Shown: piece by piece, positions 1 to 8,719 of the stretch
How the letters are laid out: the number at the start of each line of letters is the position of its first letter
Position numbering within the stretch: position 1 is the stretch's first letter
Assembly: GCA_041398745.1 (NCBI GenBank)
Contig: JAWKUB010000006.1
Coordinates: 248,001 to 312,000, forward strand
DNA from: JACKHO01 sp041398745
GTDB lineage: Bacteria > Planctomycetota > Planctomycetia > Planctomycetales > Planctomycetaceae
Length of the DNA stretch: 64,000 bases
Reading direction: 5' to 3'
Made by a program: the position numbers and the translations under genes
The notes under the pieces: generated by a model
Database searches by the model: none
Told to the model about the DNA's origin: nothing
What the model saw: the letters and a program-made list of their open reading frames with translations, nothing else

Positions 1-251
1 TCGGCTTGCAAGTCTAATCGATTTGGCGACACACGTTGAGGTCATTTGGGCGAATTGAAAAACACCGACTTAAGTGGCGCGGCAACGCAGCCGCAGTGAC
101 CACCTCGGCTTGATTCTCTTGTTTCCCGTACGCGATACTCAATATTGCCTACCTGAGTATGTTCAGCAATGAACACCTGCCCCGAAGTGTTCTTCGCCGA
201 GTAGTTCGATTGCTGCGTTGCCTTACCTCCTTGTCGAATACGATTGAACCC

Positions 252-3200
252 ATGTCCAACGTTCGCACGGTATACCACACATTTCTTATTGCCGCTGCAG
301 TAACTGCAGTGGTCTCACTTGGCCTTGCTGCGGAACCAGTTCAGTATGGTCGCGACATCCGACCAATTCTGTCCGACCGCTGTTTCACCTGTCACGGGCC
401 CGATCGACGTGGTCAGGAGAACGATTTACAACTCGACTCGCACGAAAAAGCCATCGAGAGTGCCATTGTGCCCGGCAAGCCGGGAGAGAGCGAACTCATC
501 GCACGCATTTTGAGTGATGACGAAACAATCGTCATGCCGCCGCCCGAGTCGGGACGCAAGCCGCTCACCGCTGCCGAAAAGAAGCTCATTGAGAAGTGGA
601 TTGCCGAAGGCGCCAAATACGAAGAACACTGGGCATATGCCTCTTTGCAACGGCCTGGCGTACCACAGCCAAAAACTGCCGACTGGTCGCAGAATGAAAT
701 TGACGCCTTTGTGCTGAGTCGAATGGAAGCTGCCGGGTTCAAACCATCATCCCAAGCGGACCGACGCACGCTCATTCGCCGACTCTATTTCGACCTGCTC
801 GGTGTCCCGCCCACACCCGAGGCGGTCCAGGTGTTTGTTAGTGACAACTCACCAGACGCTTACGCCAAACTTGTGGACGAGCTGCTCAACGACGAACGCT
901 TCGGCGAACGGATGGCAATGTACTGGCTCGATTTGGTCCGTTACGCTGACACGGCGGGATACCACAGCGACAATGCCCGCGAAGTCGATGCCTACCGCGA
1001 TTACGTCATTCAGTCGTTCAACGAAAACAAACCGTTCGACCAGTTTACCATCGAACAACTGGCGGGGGACCTGTTGCCCGAAGCCACCGTCATGCAGAAG
1101 GTGGCTTCAGGTTACAACCGGCTACTGCAGACCACTGAAGAGGGTGGAGCCCAGCCGAAAGAGTACACAGCGATTTATCAGGCCGACCGCGTGCGGAACG
1201 TTTCGGAAGTCTGGCTGGCCACAACCATGGCCTGTTGTCAATGTCATGATCACAAGTATGACCCGTTCACTACGCGGGACTTCTACTCGCTGGGAGCATT
1301 CTTCGCAGATGTCAGTGAAGTGGCAGTCGGCCGGCAGCGTCCGAATTTGCGGTTACCGACGGAAGAAGAAACGGCAGAGTTAAATCAAATCGCACAGAAT
1401 CTCACGGCGGCAAAGCAGAAGCCCGTCGCTGCTGAGGCTCTGCAGGCTTGGATTTCCGCTCAGCGGGAAGCCGTCGCCAACGAGACTGATGCATGGACCG
1501 TCGTCAAGCCGACCGATATCAAATCCTCCGGCAATCAGAAGTTGACTCCACAGGATGACGGTTCGCTGCTCGCCAGTGGCCCCAATCCCGCCAACGACAT
1601 TTATACGTTGCAACTGCCACTGACTGATGCCGCCAAGACAGGCCTGCGACTTGAAGCACTCACCCACGACAGCCTGACGCGCAAGGCCCTTTCGCGTGCC
1701 AACGGAAACTTCGTGCTGACCAGCGTCGAGGTGACTCTGGTTACGAAAGACGGTACCGAAACGCCCGTCAAGATTGCAAAAGCAACCGCTGACTACGAAC
1801 AACCCGGCTGGCCGGTGGCCAACGTGCTCGATGGAAATCCTGCGACGGGCTGGGCGGGGAATGGACACAACGAAACACTGAGCCGCACGGCAGTCTTCGA
1901 ATTCGCTGAACCGGTGGCCGTTACCGAAGGCGCCGCACTACGTGTGGTCCTGAAGCACCAGTCACCACACGCCCAGCACAACATCGGACGTCCGAGGCTG
2001 TCACTGACCTCACAGGAGCATCCCCAACTCTCTTCAGGGCCGAATCTCCCAGCAGCTCTCGTGCAACTGCTGAGGAAACCGATGGGTGAATTGACGGGCG
2101 AAGATCAGCAACAAATGGAGAAGTTCTACCGCGAGTTGTCAGCTGACTGGGATGCCACGCGGAAGGAAATTGCAGGACTCGAAGCACGGCAGAAGGCCAT
2201 CCAGGATGGCATTCGGACCATGCTCATTGCAGAGGCTACGACACCTCGCATGGTGCGTATTCTCCCTCGCGGCAACTGGCTCGATGACTCCGGTGAAGAA
2301 GTGCAGCCTCAGGTTCCCGCCCGGCTCGGTAAACTCGACACCGGTGACCGCCGCGCGACCCGACTTGATTTGGCAAACTGGCTGGTGGGACCAGAGAACC
2401 CCGTCACGGCTCGGGTATTCGTGAACCGATTGTGGAAAATGATGTATGGCTACGGCCTGTCACGGTCGTTGGAAGACATTGGACATCAGGGCGAGTGGCC
2501 CACGCATCCGGAATTGCTCAACTGGCTGTCGAGTGAGTTTGTCCAAAGCGGCTGGGACGTGAAACACACGCTGCGGCTGATGGCGCTCTCGAATACCTAT
2601 CAGCAGTCGTCCGTCGTTTCTCCTGCGGGACGCGAACGAGATCCTTTCAACCGTTACCTGGCCCGGCAGTCACGGCATCGCCTCGATGCCGAAATGATTC
2701 GGGACAACGCCCTCGCCGTCAGCGGTCTGCTCGTCACCGAAATCGGGGGACCTTCAGTGAAGCCATATCAACCAGCGGGATACTGGCAACACCTCAACTT
2801 CCCAGCCCGGGAATGGCAGTCCGACAAGGGGGCTGATCAATACCGACGCGGACTCTACACCTTCTGGTGCCGCTCGTTCCTGCATCCTAGCCTGCTCGCC
2901 TTCGATGCCACGTCCCGTGAAGAATGCGTCGCCGACCGGCCCAAATCGAACACCCCGCTGCAGGCACTGGTCCTGTTGAACGACCCCACCTACGTCGAAG
3001 CCGCCCGCGTCCTCGGTGCCAAAACCGCCGCTGCCAGCGATAACGATGAAGAGCGTCTGAACTACGCTTTCCAACAGGTCCTTCAGCGACCGCCATCTGC
3101 TGAGGAACAAACACTGCTGTTGCAAGTCGTTAATCAGCAACGCCAGGAACTCGCTGCCCACACGGAATTAACATCCACCTTCGCCAAAAACGGCGACGCA

Positions 3201-3293
3201 CCGCCAGTTGCCAACAACACCACCGAAGCCACCACCTGGGCCACCATCGCCCGCGTGCTGCTGAATCTGGACGAGACGATTACTCGGGAGTGA
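252..3293 (+). CDS. PSCyt1-PSCyt2-PSD1 (DUF1549/DUF1553) cytochrome protein
   Basis: This 1013-residue protein has the three-domain layout typical of planctomycetes. After a signal peptide (hydrophobic residues about 11-27, AA-E cleavage region) comes a PSCyt1 domain with a haem c motif CFTCH at residues 44-48. A PSCyt2/DUF1549 domain follows with a second CxxCH-like site (CCQCHDH). The C-terminal half is PSD1/DUF1553 (FVNRLWKMMYGYGLSR and SNTPLQAL-type motifs). An export signal and c-type haem sites suggest a periplasmic redox role; the substrate is unknown. I chose ATG 252 because it places the signal peptide at the N-terminus; the open frame extends up to 159 without a better start. Such genes are often followed by a DUF1501 gene, which is absent here. 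It is part of the chromosomal backbone left of the island. Confidence 0.9.
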   Translation: MSNVRTVYHTFLIAAAVTAVVSLGLAAEPVQYGRDIRPILSDRCFTCHGPDRRGQENDLQLDSHEKAIESAIVPGKPGESELIARILSDDETIVMPPPESGRKPLTAAEKKLIEKWIAEGAKYEEHWAYASLQRPGVPQPKTADWSQNEIDAFVLSRMEAAGFKPSSQADRRTLIRRLYFDLLGVPPTPEAVQVFVSDNSPDAYAKLVDELLNDERFGERMAMYWLDLVRYADTAGYHSDNAREVDAYRDYVIQSFNENKPFDQFTIEQLAGDLLPEATVMQKVASGYNRLLQTTEEGGAQPKEYTAIYQADRVRNVSEVWLATTMACCQCHDHKYDPFTTRDFYSLGAFFADVSEVAVGRQRPNLRLPTEEETAELNQIAQNLTAAKQKPVAAEALQAWISAQREAVANETDAWTVVKPTDIKSSGNQKLTPQDDGSLLASGPNPANDIYTLQLPLTDAAKTGLRLEALTHDSLTRKALSRANGNFVLTSVEVTLVTKDGTETPVKIAKATADYEQPGWPVANVLDGNPATGWAGNGHNETLSRTAVFEFAEPVAVTEGAALRVVLKHQSPHAQHNIGRPRLSLTSQEHPQLSSGPNLPAALVQLLRKPMGELTGEDQQQMEKFYRELSADWDATRKEIAGLEARQKAIQDGIRTMLIAEATTPRMVRILPRGNWLDDSGEEVQPQVPARLGKLDTGDRRATRLDLANWLVGPENPVTARVFVNRLWKMMYGYGLSRSLEDIGHQGEWPTHPELLNWLSSEFVQSGWDVKHTLRLMALSNTYQQSSVVSPAGRERDPFNRYLARQSRHRLDAEMIRDNALAVSGLLVTEIGGPSVKPYQPAGYWQHLNFPAREWQSDKGADQYRRGLYTFWCRSFLHPSLLAFDATSREECVADRPKSNTPLQALVLLNDPTYVEAARVLGAKTAAASDNDEERLNYAFQQVLQRPPSAEEQTLLLQVVNQQRQELAAHTELTSTFAKNGDAPPVANNTTEATTWATIARVLLNLDETITRE

Positions 3294-3414
3294 GGGTGTA
3301 AAGTGTGGGTGATATGGATTAACCACCCATGACGTTGGATTCTGGAGGTTGAATGTGGAGAACGGTTTCTACATCTGTAAATAATTTCCCACGCCATGAA
3401 TCAGTGCTCCGCAG

Positions 3415-4326
3415 ATGAACGAAGTACGCAATTATGCAATAGGCACCTTGATTGTTATTGGTGTCGCCGTGGTAGTCTTCACGTTCAATCGTGGTAAGAC
3501 AGACCCTGAGCTTGTTGGAGTTTGGAAACTTGAGTGGACCCAAACTAACGGACAACCGCCGTATCGAGAACGCGAATTGTGGGTCATTGAACGTGGAAAG
3601 AGGACGGTAATTCGAGAAGACACCTCACACAGTGCCCGAATATCGATTGATCCATCAAGGTCCCCGAAACGCTTTGACACCGATTTGATGTTCTGGCCGC
3701 AGGGTATCTACGAGGTCAATGGTGACACACTTCGCATCGCTCAAGCAATGCCCGACTCTCCGCGTCCAACAGAATTCAATACTGAAATGGGAGATGGACG
3801 ATCCGTTTCCGAACTCCGGCGTCTCGATGTTGATCCTAGTATCTCGAACGATGCGCTGCACGCTTTGTTATTGTCGGAGTACGGTCCGGAAAAAAAGTAC
3901 CCAGAGCCAATGGAGTTCGATGAGGAGTCAGCATTGTTTGTTCATAGGCTGATACCGGACATATTTGAGAAGACGGGAGAACTGACACTCAGAGAACAGG
4001 CTGTTTATCACGTCTCAGTGTTGACAGCAGAAGTCGAAAATGGCGGCTTTCATCAGTACTTTTACAACTCATCAGGCGCTGCCGCGCTCGAAACAGTTGA
4101 ATTGCTAAAAGGTATTGGTGCCGTTCAAACGGCGGGGCTACTTGAGGCTGGCTGCAAACTTTTTCCTGATGAGACTCCATCGACAGATCATGGAGAACGC
4201 CAGACGCAACTGGACGAATTCACACTCGATCAGTACGAAAAACTCGCCGACCTCGACCAAAGGTTCTATTCGCGCAGAGAGGATTTGGGAGTGTTGCTGA
4301 AAGAGTATTGGGAAAGCAACCAATGA
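3415..4326 (+). CDS. Membrane-anchored TIGR03067-like / DMP19 (DUF4375) fusion
   Basis: 303 residues. Residues about 7-24 form a single hydrophobic helix (signal anchor). Residues about 30-125 carry the planctomycete pattern LVGVW...Y.ID.S..P...D......GIYEVNGDTLRI, as in TIGR03067-type domains. The C-terminal part (about 195-300) contains QAVYHVSVLTAEVENGGFHQ followed by FYNSSG, characteristic of DMP19/DUF4375 proteins. The function of neither domain is established; the second is often seen in small immunity-like or DNA-mimic-annotated proteins. It sits alone between the cytochrome gene and a convergent membrane protein. The fusion of the two domains is read from motifs only. Confidence 0.75.
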   Translation: MNEVRNYAIGTLIVIGVAVVVFTFNRGKTDPELVGVWKLEWTQTNGQPPYRERELWVIERGKRTVIREDTSHSARISIDPSRSPKRFDTDLMFWPQGIYEVNGDTLRIAQAMPDSPRPTEFNTEMGDGRSVSELRRLDVDPSISNDALHALLLSEYGPEKKYPEPMEFDEESALFVHRLIPDIFEKTGELTLREQAVYHVSVLTAEVENGGFHQYFYNSSGAAALETVELLKGIGAVQTAGLLEAGCKLFPDETPSTDHGERQTQLDEFTLDQYEKLADLDQRFYSRREDLGVLLKEYWESNQ

Positions 4327-4347
4327 TCGAGTAGCAATTCCAAACAC

Positions 4348-4797
4348 TCAGATCGCATTCTCACCAAGCAACAATCCGCAGTAGCGGCAAAAGCGATGTT
4401 GGTCGCCGCGACAGCGAGCTTTTGCGCCGCAGCTTCGGCATTCGGGATAACGGAACCAGCCGAATTGCTGCATGTTCCGATCTCCACATTCCGGACAAAA
4501 GGGAGGTGGAAAGCGGTTGCATTGGTTCGACCAACAGGCGGGACAGATGACCATTGAGGCGTAGGCTAAGTAGCAAATAAAAATGGGCGGCCAGCAGAAT
4601 AGTCCCAGCCAACCGAATTCCTCGTTTATTAAGAGGCCTGCGAGGACCAGGAGAATGGAGACTCCAACCATGACCTGTCCTGAAATGCCGATGACCGTTC
4701 GCCAATACATGATGCTCGCAAACGTCGCTCGGAATCTCTTCTTCTGCTCGGTCGTGTAGAGCCGATGTTCATTCAGGAATGGAGGCTTGGATTCCAT
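4348..4797 (-). CDS. Two-helix membrane protein with zinc-ribbon cysteines
   Basis: 149 residues, convergent with the preceding gene (21 bp between stops). Two hydrophobic helices occupy about residues 33-56 and 62-82. The C-terminal half carries four CxxC-type knuckles (CPAC, CPEC, CRSC, CRYC), consistent with two zinc ribbons on one face of the membrane. I do not recognise a specific family and no function can be assigned. It is the last backbone gene before the tRNA. Confidence 0.65.
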   Translation of the reverse strand: MESKPPFLNEHRLYTTEQKKRFRATFASIMYWRTVIGISGQVMVGVSILLVLAGLLINEEFGWLGLFCWPPIFICYLAYASMVICPACWSNQCNRFPPPFCPECGDRNMQQFGWFRYPECRSCGAKARCRGDQHRFCRYCGLLLGENAI

Positions 4798-4984
4798 ATT
4801 TCATGAAACGTCGGTCATTCCCGGTCGGATCAGAATAGTACGGGCCAGTCGCTTCGATTCTCGCCACTTTCCATGGCCGCGAATGATTGGAACCACGCCT
4901 CGATACCGTGTCTTGCAACAAGACGCACGGCCCAAAAGAAAAGCGTCGAGCAACCAACTGGCCACTCGACGCAATGAGATTCAG

Positions 4985-5059
<75 letters not shown>

Positions 5060-5146
5060 ATGTGTGAAAACACTTGTTTTTTGACCTGATTCAGTTGCAT
5101 GCATAGGATTGCGACAACCGTAACGACAACCGATCAGGTCAAAATC

Positions 5147-6265
5147 ATGCGAAAGAGAGCCGTCAAACCGAGAAAACCCTACCCAGACTTCCCACTCACT
5201 GCTCACAACAATGGACAGTGGTGCAAGAAGATTCGTGGAAAGGTTCACTTCTTTGGCGTATGGGACGACCCCGATGCCGCACTCCAGAATTATTGCGATG
5301 TCCGAGACGATCTGCAAGCGGGACGACAACCAGCCAAGAGCCACGGTTCCACCATTCGCGAATTAGTGAATTCGTTTCTCACGAGGGCCAAAGAGAGGCA
5401 TGAGCGGTCCGAGATTTCTGCAAAGACGTTCGCCGATTACCACATGACGTCGTCCTTGGTCGTCGAATACCTAGGCAGGAATATCAGTGTGCAGTCCCTC
5501 AGGCCGACTGACTTTGCGTCGTTTCGCCACAAACTGGGACAGCGGTATTCGGTAACAGCACTCCCCAAGATCTTGACGGTCATCCGCATGATCTTTCGCT
5601 GGGGATACGAATCAGAGATTTTGGATGCTCCGGTACGGTTTGGTCCTGACTTCAAGTCTCCTTCGAAAAAGTCGCTTCGGCTTCATAAGGCGTCAAAAGG
5701 GAAGAAGCTATTCACTGCCGGTGAAATCCAAACGCTTCTCAGTCTCGCCTCGGAGCCACTCAAGACCATGATTCTGCTAGCCATCAACGGAGGACTAGGT
5801 AACACAGACGTTGGAACGCTTACCAAGAGTTCACTGGACCTTGAGCATGGCTGGCTCGAATTCCCAAGACGAAAGACGGGCATCGAACGCCGCGTTCCTC
5901 TCTGGCCGGAAACCACCGAAGGGCTAGGTCAAACAGATTCAGGCGATTCCACTTTGGTTTTTGTGACGCGAAATGGAAACCCATACGTCTGGCAGCGGGA
6001 CGAAAAGTCGAATGACGAAGTTTCGAAGGCGTTTCGAAGGTTGCTGAAACGGTCGAACCTGACAACTGGCAGCCGGTCGTTCTACGCTTTGAGACATACG
6101 TTCCAGACAATTGGCGATGAAGCCCGCGACGCCCTGGCAACCTCTGCCATCATGGGGCATGTCGACCAAAGTGTTGCGGGGCAGTATCGCGAGGCGATCA
6201 GTGATGAACGCCTGCGACGAGTTACCGATCATGTTCATGATTGGCTGTACAAGACGGTGGATTGA
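5147..6265 (+). CDS. Tyrosine recombinase (island integrase)
   Basis: 372 residues from ATG 5147, which follows AGGT at a plausible spacing; an earlier ATG at 5099 is in frame but lacks a clear site. The N-terminal part carries an arm/core-binding region (HFFGVWDDPDAALQNYCDVR). The C-terminal catalytic domain has the YALRHTF box (arginine II present), MGHVDQSVAGQYRE with the box histidine and the likely nucleophile tyrosine, and a lysine-rich beta hairpin FPRRKTGIERRVPLW. The position usually held by arginine I reads GGLGNTDVG, so that arginine is not evident, and the first residue of the HxxR box is tyrosine. The gene lies directly beside attL and presumably catalyses integration at tRNA-Lys. 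Confidence 0.88.
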   Translation: MRKRAVKPRKPYPDFPLTAHNNGQWCKKIRGKVHFFGVWDDPDAALQNYCDVRDDLQAGRQPAKSHGSTIRELVNSFLTRAKERHERSEISAKTFADYHMTSSLVVEYLGRNISVQSLRPTDFASFRHKLGQRYSVTALPKILTVIRMIFRWGYESEILDAPVRFGPDFKSPSKKSLRLHKASKGKKLFTAGEIQTLLSLASEPLKTMILLAINGGLGNTDVGTLTKSSLDLEHGWLEFPRRKTGIERRVPLWPETTEGLGQTDSGDSTLVFVTRNGNPYVWQRDEKSNDEVSKAFRRLLKRSNLTTGSRSFYALRHTFQTIGDEARDALATSAIMGHVDQSVAGQYREAISDERLRRVTDHVHDWLYKTVD

Positions 6266-6392
6266 AATTGTCCACAGTATTTCTAATCGGGCGGGCACAA
6301 ACGAGAAAATGGCTGATTCCCATTGTTTTCCCTTGTGATACAAGCATTGCGTGGCCTCCAAAAACCCCGTTTTTCTCCACAAAACCCGGCTT

Positions 6393-6413
6393 GCGGGTGT
6401 AGGCTACACCCGC
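6393..6413. terminator. Perfect 9-bp hairpin after the integrase
   Basis: GCGGGTGTA (6393-6401), loop GGC, TACACCCGC (6405-6413). It lies 128 bp past the integrase stop in the 380-bp gap before the channel gene. No T-run follows, so it may be a factor-dependent terminator, a protein-binding site or an RNA structure. Nothing else clear is seen in 6266-6646. Confidence 0.45.
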
Positions 6414-6646
6414 TGGTCAACAAAAGAGGAAATGCCCGCTGCCCAATTGGATTGGCGCAGCGGACGTTGATTCTTGAATCGGTGTTTCGAGAACGTTGGA
6501 CGCGAGTCGTATACGGGACCGCACCATTTGACCACGTAATGATAAGATGAGACAACGTGTACCCAGATAGGTGTGAATACACAATGCCGACAAGCGTCCG
6601 CGGTGCGGCAAGTTCCCGATGTCAAACAACGAAATGGCCAACCGAA

Positions 6647-7450
6647 ATGACAAGTGACCACGAAACCGCGTTTAATCAGCGACTCCAGCAGTTGAAATGC
6701 CGTTGGGATGAACGATGTCAGTACGCTCATGGATCGGGCATTCTGATTTTGATTGGAAAGTTCATCCTGCAACCATTCGTGCGCCATGCCATGTGTCCGA
6801 TCTATTCACTAGTGATGACGCGGGTTTACGATCTTGCCAAGCGAATTGATGGAGTCACTCCGGATGGGACTTATCGGGCAGCCAGCGATCTGTACAAGTT
6901 GTCAATGGACCTGGTGGGGTTGGTGTTGTATGCCGCAGTAATGCTGATTTCGAATCAAGATTCACCGCAATTTGTTTCGATCATCGCATCCGTTTTAGCA
7001 GTCTCATTTGCTTGCTATCGGATTACCGAGATTATGGTCATCTGCACAATTATATCTCTGGATGGCACCTATGTGATTGGCAGACGAGACCGTGCAGTCC
7101 TCAACACCATGTGGTGTTACCTCCAACTTGCAGGCTATTTTGGACTTCTGTATACGTGTCTCTGCGTATGGGATCCAGAATTGATCTCCGACGGAGACGG
7201 GCGGAGCATTCTTGATGACCCCGTGACCCCAATCTACTTCAGCGTAGTCACACTGTTCACGTTGGGCTACGGAGACTTTTCTCCGCAGAATTCCACAACT
7301 GGCATGATGTTGGTTATCGCGGAAATGATGTGCGGCTCGTACCTACTTTTGGTCGTTTTGCAACGAATAGCTGGTGGCACTAACAACCATATTCCGTCAT
7401 CGGGCTCTGACACAATGGCCTCGCCAGACGAACGAAGCCAAACTGAATGA
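6647..7450 (+). CDS. Potassium-channel-like membrane protein
   Basis: 267 residues from ATG 6647; a GTG at 6557 would add 30 residues. Hydrophobic segments lie at about 85-105, 110-135 and 155-175, followed by a pore helix, the selectivity-filter signature TLGYGD near residues 205-210, and a final helix at about 220-240. This matches the two-helix ion-channel module (S5-pore-S6) preceded by extra helices. TxGYGD is the classical potassium filter. No cytosolic RCK or cyclic-nucleotide-binding domain is visible; the N-terminal 80 residues are soluble and unassigned. It is alone on its transcript, next to putative defence genes; whether it acts as a death effector is inference. Confidence 0.8.
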   Translation: MTSDHETAFNQRLQQLKCRWDERCQYAHGSGILILIGKFILQPFVRHAMCPIYSLVMTRVYDLAKRIDGVTPDGTYRAASDLYKLSMDLVGLVLYAAVMLISNQDSPQFVSIIASVLAVSFACYRITEIMVICTIISLDGTYVIGRRDRAVLNTMWCYLQLAGYFGLLYTCLCVWDPELISDGDGRSILDDPVTPIYFSVVTLFTLGYGDFSPQNSTTGMMLVIAEMMCGSYLLLVVLQRIAGGTNNHIPSSGSDTMASPDERSQTE

Positions 7451-7703
7451 CCGTGTGGACACATCAGCGTTGGCTATTCTTCGTACATTAGGGATGCTCT
7501 TTTCTATCTCGAATTTCGACAGGGAAAGTCTTCGATTTCGGGGCATCGTCCCCGTTCGGATGTGCAACAAAACAAAACGCAGCACCGATTGCAACAGAAA
7601 AAGGTAATCCTTCAACGACAATTGATTGCTGTTGATTCCGTTCTATTTGTCGACAGTCCCACTCACGACGTGGTTCTACACGGATTGCAGCAGTTGCAAC
7701 AAA

Positions 7704-8510
7704 TCACGATTGAAACTCGGCAGTCTCGTGGTTTAGCTCTTTTCCGTCGACCGAGCCATGTTGAGTAACGGAACCGGAATGGCTACCCGCGACAAGCGCC
7801 TGATTACAACGACCGTCAAACAAGGGGCCAATCTTTTGTTTTCGGACCGCCTGTATTACCGCAGTCGGTGATGGCATTGGGGCAGCAAATGCTGGCCTGC
7901 CGTACACGCGGTGCAGTTCCGAAACGGCGAATACCACCTCCTTGAGGAATTCCAAGCTGACCGTCGCGATGGACAAGTCCAGTCGGTTCTTAACTATCCG
8001 TGCTTCGAAGGCCAATGCGACCTCTCGGTAGAACAATTTCAGGCCATCAACGCCACTGCCCGAATCGTCACGTATGAGTTTGGCTGCAAGACCATTAACT
8101 GTGCAAAGGGCACGTTCCTGAATCGCGGGATCCGACTTCCCAAGCTGCTGGAGCGCAAAACCCAGATCCACATTGTCTTGCGCGGTTCCGGAAGGGCCAA
8201 CTGTTGAGCTGTCAACTTCGCCATTAACCACCGAATCGACAAGTCGGCGACCGATTGAAGCGTATTGCGGGCCACCTGTCGAGAACGCCACCAACCACTC
8301 CATCGCCCCTTTCCAGTTATGATTAAAGAACAGCGAGCCAAGTTTGTGCGCTGCTCGAATCACGAACTGCGATGTTTGCAGCGCATCGCCCGTGGGACAC
8401 TCTTTTTCAGATGACTCGTCGACCACGCGGATGCCTCTTGCCCATGTTTCGATGTGTTGAATATTCACGCAGTAATGCCCACAATTGTACCAATTAGGAG
8501 ATCGACTCAT
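7704..8510 (-). CDS. Hypothetical protein, divergent from nitrilase-like gene
   Basis: Open frame of 268 residues on the minus strand, divergent from the nitrilase-like gene. The central part (about residues 40-210) is predicted helical by eye, with alternating hydrophobic positions and no low-complexity runs. The C-terminus is rich in Ser, Gly and His. There is no obvious Shine-Dalgarno site before the ATG and I recognise no family or motif. It could be a regulator or partner of the adjacent operon because it shares the 8511-8719 intergenic region. The 7451-7703 stretch before its stop shows no convincing gene. Confidence 0.45.
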   Translation of the reverse strand: MSRSPNWYNCGHYCVNIQHIETWARGIRVVDESSEKECPTGDALQTSQFVIRAAHKLGSLFFNHNWKGAMEWLVAFSTGGPQYASIGRRLVDSVVNGEVDSSTVGPSGTAQDNVDLGFALQQLGKSDPAIQERALCTVNGLAAKLIRDDSGSGVDGLKLFYREVALAFEARIVKNRLDLSIATVSLEFLKEVVFAVSELHRVYGRPAFAAPMPSPTAVIQAVRKQKIGPLFDGRCNQALVAGSHSGSVTQHGSVDGKELNHETAEFQS

Positions 8511-8719
8511 TCAATAGTCGGGGTGGATTGGCTTTCCCTTTTCCACGCCGGAAATCCAAGGAAAGCTGCGGGAGTCTGCCATTTTTGCAGTCCAGCGTCA
8601 AGCAAATCCTGCCTAAAGTACCGGGTATCGATCGAATAACGGCCAGTTGGGACACATTGAAGCAATTACTGCGCCTCTTGGCTTGGAACTCTTCTCATTT
8701 TTGCGGACTCGTTTTTCCC

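Noticed and set aside
42..278. Minus-strand ORF of 78 codons at the left edge
   Set aside because: It overlaps the signal-peptide region of the cytochrome gene in antisense, has no ribosome-binding site and no recognisable sequence.
802..1383. 193-codon ORF inside the cytochrome gene in another frame
   Set aside because: It is Arg/Ser/Thr-rich, typical of a frame-shifted shadow; the real frame carries the PSCyt2 domain.
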